NCBI GenBank assembly: GCA_036557885.1
Contig: DATBGS010000152.1
Coordinates: 1-16,325, forward strand
Length of the DNA stretch: 16,325 bases
Origin: DATBGS01 sp036557885
GTDB taxonomy: Bacteria; Chloroflexota; Ktedonobacteria; Ktedonobacterales; DATBGS01
Direction: 5' to 3'
Shown here: one piece after another, positions 14,094 through 16,325 of the stretch
Layout: the number at the start of each line of letters is the position of its first letter
How positions within the stretch are numbered: the first letter of the stretch is position 1
Notes under the pieces: generated by a model
The model's input: only the letters and a program-made list of their open reading frames with translations
Database searches by the model: none
What the model was told of the DNA's origin: nothing
Made by a program: the position numbers and the translations under genes

Positions 14094-15326
14094 ATCAGCA
14101 GTCATGAGCATGCAAAAGATCGAGAACGACCTGATCCAGAGGAACTGCTCGATCGCTATCAGTTACGAGAACAGCCTACAACTGAAGGAAGCGGGGACAC
14201 ATCGGCTCTGGATGACGCTCACCCATCAAAGCGCGGGCGACTGCGCATCTATCTGGGCATGGCTGCTGGGGTGGGCAAAACCTTTGCTATGCTCAACGAA
14301 GGCCAACGCCGCAAAGGGCGCGGGACTGATGTGGTCGTTGGGCTGGTGGAAACACATGGTCGCCCTTTGACCGAGCAGCAAATTGGCGATCTGGAGATCA
14401 TCCCGCGCAAGCGCATCCCCTACCGGGGCATCACCCTGGAAGAACTGGATGTGGAGGCGGTAGTAGTTCGCCATCCCCAGGTGGTGTTGGTGGACGAACT
14501 GGCGCACACCAACGCGCCAGGCTCGACTCATACCAAACGCTACGAAGACGTACAAGAACTGCTTGATGCTGGTATTACGGTCATCTCCACCCTCAACATT
14601 CAGCATTTGGAGGGCTTGAACGACATTGTTGAGTCCATCACTGGTGTCCGTCAGAAAGAAACGCTGCCAGATCGCGTGTTGGATGAGGCTGACGAAGTTG
14701 AGCTAGTGGACATCTCCCCAGAGGCGCTGCGCGCACGGATGCGACATGGCAATGTCTATCCTCAAGAGCGGGCACGGCTGGCACTGGAGCGCTATTTCTC
14801 CCAGAGCAATCTGACGGCACTGCGCGAACTGGCCCTGCGCCGTACCGCCGAGAAAACCGAGTCCCAGCTTGAAGCGATGATGGAGCATCGAGAAGTGCCT
14901 GGGGAGGTGGCCTGGGGAGTAGGAGCAACCGAGCGCGTGATGGTGGCGTTCGATATTCGCTCCCATGCAGGACAATTGCTCCGCGACGGCTGGCGCCTGG
15001 CGCGTGGTCTGAAAGCGCCACTGCTGGCAGTCACCGTGCTACCCCCTGGTTGGAAAACCAGTGCCTCGCCCAAAGAAAAACAGGTATTGGAGGAGTATGT
15101 TCGCCTGGCGGAAGACCTTGGGGCGGAGGTGCTGTCTGTAGAAGGCAGCAATGTGGCTGCCACCCTTGCCAGGGTCTCGCGCGAGCAGCATGTAACCCAG
15201 ATTGTCATCGGCCAGCCCACCAGCAGTCCCTGGTTTGCGCGCTTGCGTGGCTCCATCGTCAACCGTTTGCTGCGCTATCCGATTGGTGCTGATATTCATG
15301 TGGTGCCCAGGAAAACTGAGCGTTAG
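14094..15326 (+). CDS. kdpD: KdpD N-terminal half: Walker ATPase-like KdpD domain plus USP domain (split KdpD), probable AUC start
   Basis: About 410 residues. The frame encodes RPDPEELLDRY near the start (as in E. coli RPDPDRLLE), then RGRLRIYLGMAAGVGKT with Walker A at 55-63, VETHGR, Walker B-like VVLVDELAHTN (D134, E135), and NIQHLEGLND, all typical of the KdpD signalling domain. From about 280 to 406 there is a universal-stress-protein domain (ERVMVAFD...VTQIVIGQP...ADIHVV). There is no membrane segment and no histidine kinase domain; those are encoded at 4171-6042. The first in-frame ATG (14259) falls inside the Walker A loop, so translation must start upstream. The only well-placed codon is ATC at 14094, behind AGGAGG. 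Truncated or separate KdpD N-terminal proteins are known in some cyanobacteria and in Deinococcus. This protein likely docks on the membrane kinase to report K+ or nucleotide status. Confidence 0.88.
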   Translation: MSSHEHAKDRERPDPEELLDRYQLREQPTTEGSGDTSALDDAHPSKRGRLRIYLGMAAGVGKTFAMLNEGQRRKGRGTDVVVGLVETHGRPLTEQQIGDLEIIPRKRIPYRGITLEELDVEAVVVRHPQVVLVDELAHTNAPGSTHTKRYEDVQELLDAGITVISTLNIQHLEGLNDIVESITGVRQKETLPDRVLDEADEVELVDISPEALRARMRHGNVYPQERARLALERYFSQSNLTALRELALRRTAEKTESQLEAMMEHREVPGEVAWGVGATERVMVAFDIRSHAGQLLRDGWRLARGLKAPLLAVTVLPPGWKTSASPKEKQVLEEYVRLAEDLGAEVLSVEGSNVAATLARVSREQHVTQIVIGQPTSSPWFARLRGSIVNRLLRYPIGADIHVVPRKTER

Positions 15327-15544
15327 GCCCAAATAAAACAACCAGGTGTAGTGATAGCAAAGTTCGGTACAGCTCTCAGATACGTGGGATAATTCGAGAA
15401 CCCTCTGTGAAGCCATGTTGTGGCTGGTTTTTGCATCCTCTCCTTGGAAACCTGGCCGAGAGTGTCCCAAATCCGTGACGTTTTGCCTGGGGAGAAGCCC
15501 TCCCGAGGCCGGGGTGAGCCTGGCTTCCGGCTTTTCCTGCCTGC
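15327..15544. other. Intergenic stretch between the kdpD part and the transposase
   Basis: 218 bases with no convincing gene on either strand. The two flanking genes converge here, so a terminator would be expected, but I see no strong hairpin with a T tract. The right-hand end of the insertion sequence (3' of its transposase) should lie in this stretch; without the other end in the window I cannot define the inverted repeat. Confidence 0.4.
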
Positions 15545-16325
15545 TCAACCGGGGAGCGCTGGCATGGGGCAACTGAGGAGGCGCTGTGTCTTCCACCGAT
15601 GCCACGTTCGCCCAGCCGCCATAGCTGGCGTGCGTTGCCGGTACCGAGGTCGCCCTGGTGCAGTGTGACCCGCTTGTCCTTGAACCACCACACGCAGCGA
15701 GCTATGCGGCCGGACGAAGTGGTAATAGGCGAGCCACCAATGTAAATGGGCTTCCAGATGCGGGGCTTGCAAGGCGGTTGCCCACGTGCGGCGCGCCAGC
15801 GCTGCCACGCCACGCCGAATCGTCAAATTGACTCGCTCGATAAACGCCGTATTCACTCGGCCTGAGAAGCCCAACGCCTGCAGGGCTGCTTTGAAGTCCA
15901 CCCCGGTTCCCAGACGCATCACGTGCTTGACTCGCACCAGCTTGCGTCGCCTATGCTGCTTCTGCACCTGCCCATACAACAAGCCAGGCGCTACCTCCCA
16001 CTGCGGCTTCCTGCTTCTGTTCCCAGCCCCCTTGACCCACTGCCCAAAATGTGCGGTTAACGCGTAAAAATACGCATTGAGGCCGTCACTGGTGAAGACT
16101 GGCAGGCACCCAGGGGCCAAGAGCTCGCGCAGACGATGGATCAGGAGGTGTGCCATGTGGTGGGTGCGCGGACCCAGTTGGAAGACCGTGTATGACTTTC
16201 CCTCCTCATGACCGGGTGAGTGATCACCTCGTAGCCACTGCCTTCTTGTTGTAGACTCCAGGCAAGCCTTAATCTCTTGCCAGGAGCCATTGCCATGGAA
16301 GAAGCCGAACTGGTTGCCAACCGTG
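15545..16325 (-). CDS. DDE transposase resembling the IS1 group, 5' part beyond the window
   Basis: The frame is open from the window edge, giving 259 residues and a stop at 15545. An ATG at 16156 is internal: conserved-looking sequence (FFHGNGSWQEIKACLE, WLRGDHSPGHEEGKSY) continues upstream of it without a stop. Features: FTSDGLNAYFYAL with a candidate catalytic Asp, then GRVNTAFIERVNLTIRRG with a candidate catalytic Glu, then YYHFVRPHSSLR, an arrangement like IS1-type transposases. The C-terminus (RYRQRTPAMAAGRTW...) looks like a natural end, so the visible part seems intact. It converges on the kdp operon and marks the right boundary of that locus. Family assignment is by motif memory and only moderately sure; transposase is sure. 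Confidence 0.82.
   Translation of the reverse strand, partial: TVGNQFGFFHGNGSWQEIKACLESTTRRQWLRGDHSPGHEEGKSYTVFQLGPRTHHMAHLLIHRLRELLAPGCLPVFTSDGLNAYFYALTAHFGQWVKGAGNRSRKPQWEVAPGLLYGQVQKQHRRRKLVRVKHVMRLGTGVDFKAALQALGFSGRVNTAFIERVNLTIRRGVAALARRTWATALQAPHLEAHLHWWLAYYHFVRPHSSLRVVVQGQAGHTAPGRPRYRQRTPAMAAGRTWHRWKTQRLLSCPMPALPG

Noticed and set aside
13996..14370. 124-residue open frame on the plus strand before the split kdpD
   Set aside because: It runs out of frame across the conserved KdpD Walker A region and has no domain; it is a shadow, although it has an ATG where the true frame does not.
1..16325. CRISPR arrays, tRNA or rRNA genes
   Set aside because: No regularly spaced direct repeats beyond the promoter boxes and no tRNA-like or rRNA-like sequence were seen on either strand.

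Overview
The window looks like a chromosomal segment of a GC-rich, non-enteric bacterium. A member of the Chloroflexota, probably of the Ktedonobacteria, is my best guess. It rests on the style of the PknG-like kinase/VWA cluster, the split KdpD and the neighbouring transposase type; it is an inference and was not tested against any database.

Left part (1-3700, minus strand): a compact operon read right to left. It encodes a soluble PknG-like Ser/Thr kinase with three N-terminal zinc ribbons and a C-terminal TPR region, a von Willebrand factor A (VWA) protein, a 40-residue zinc-ribbon miniprotein, and a further gene of which only six codons are visible.

Middle and right part (4171-15326, plus strand): a complete high-affinity potassium uptake system of the Kdp type, with its sensor cut into two genes placed at opposite ends. 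The order is membrane histidine kinase (C-terminal half of KdpD), KdpE-type response regulator, three tandem receiver-like genes (only the middle one has the full set of receiver residues), a 27-residue membrane peptide, kdpF, kdpA, kdpB, kdpC, and then the N-terminal KdpD/USP half as a separate protein. That last gene has no ATG, GTG or TTG in a suitable place and appears to start at an AUC codon behind a perfect Shine-Dalgarno sequence.

The most striking signal is non-coding. Three places share one promoter layout to the base: upstream of the kinase/VWA operon (minus strand), upstream of the histidine kinase (plus strand), and upstream of the three receiver genes (plus strand). Each has three TCTTTATG-like boxes at steps of 11 and 21 bp, followed 26 bp later by a TATSMT -10 element. 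This implies one response regulator, plausibly the local KdpE, controlling all three transcription units and so tying a PknG-like kinase system to potassium homeostasis.

Right edge (15545-16325, minus strand): a transposase resembling the IS1 group, open through the window end.
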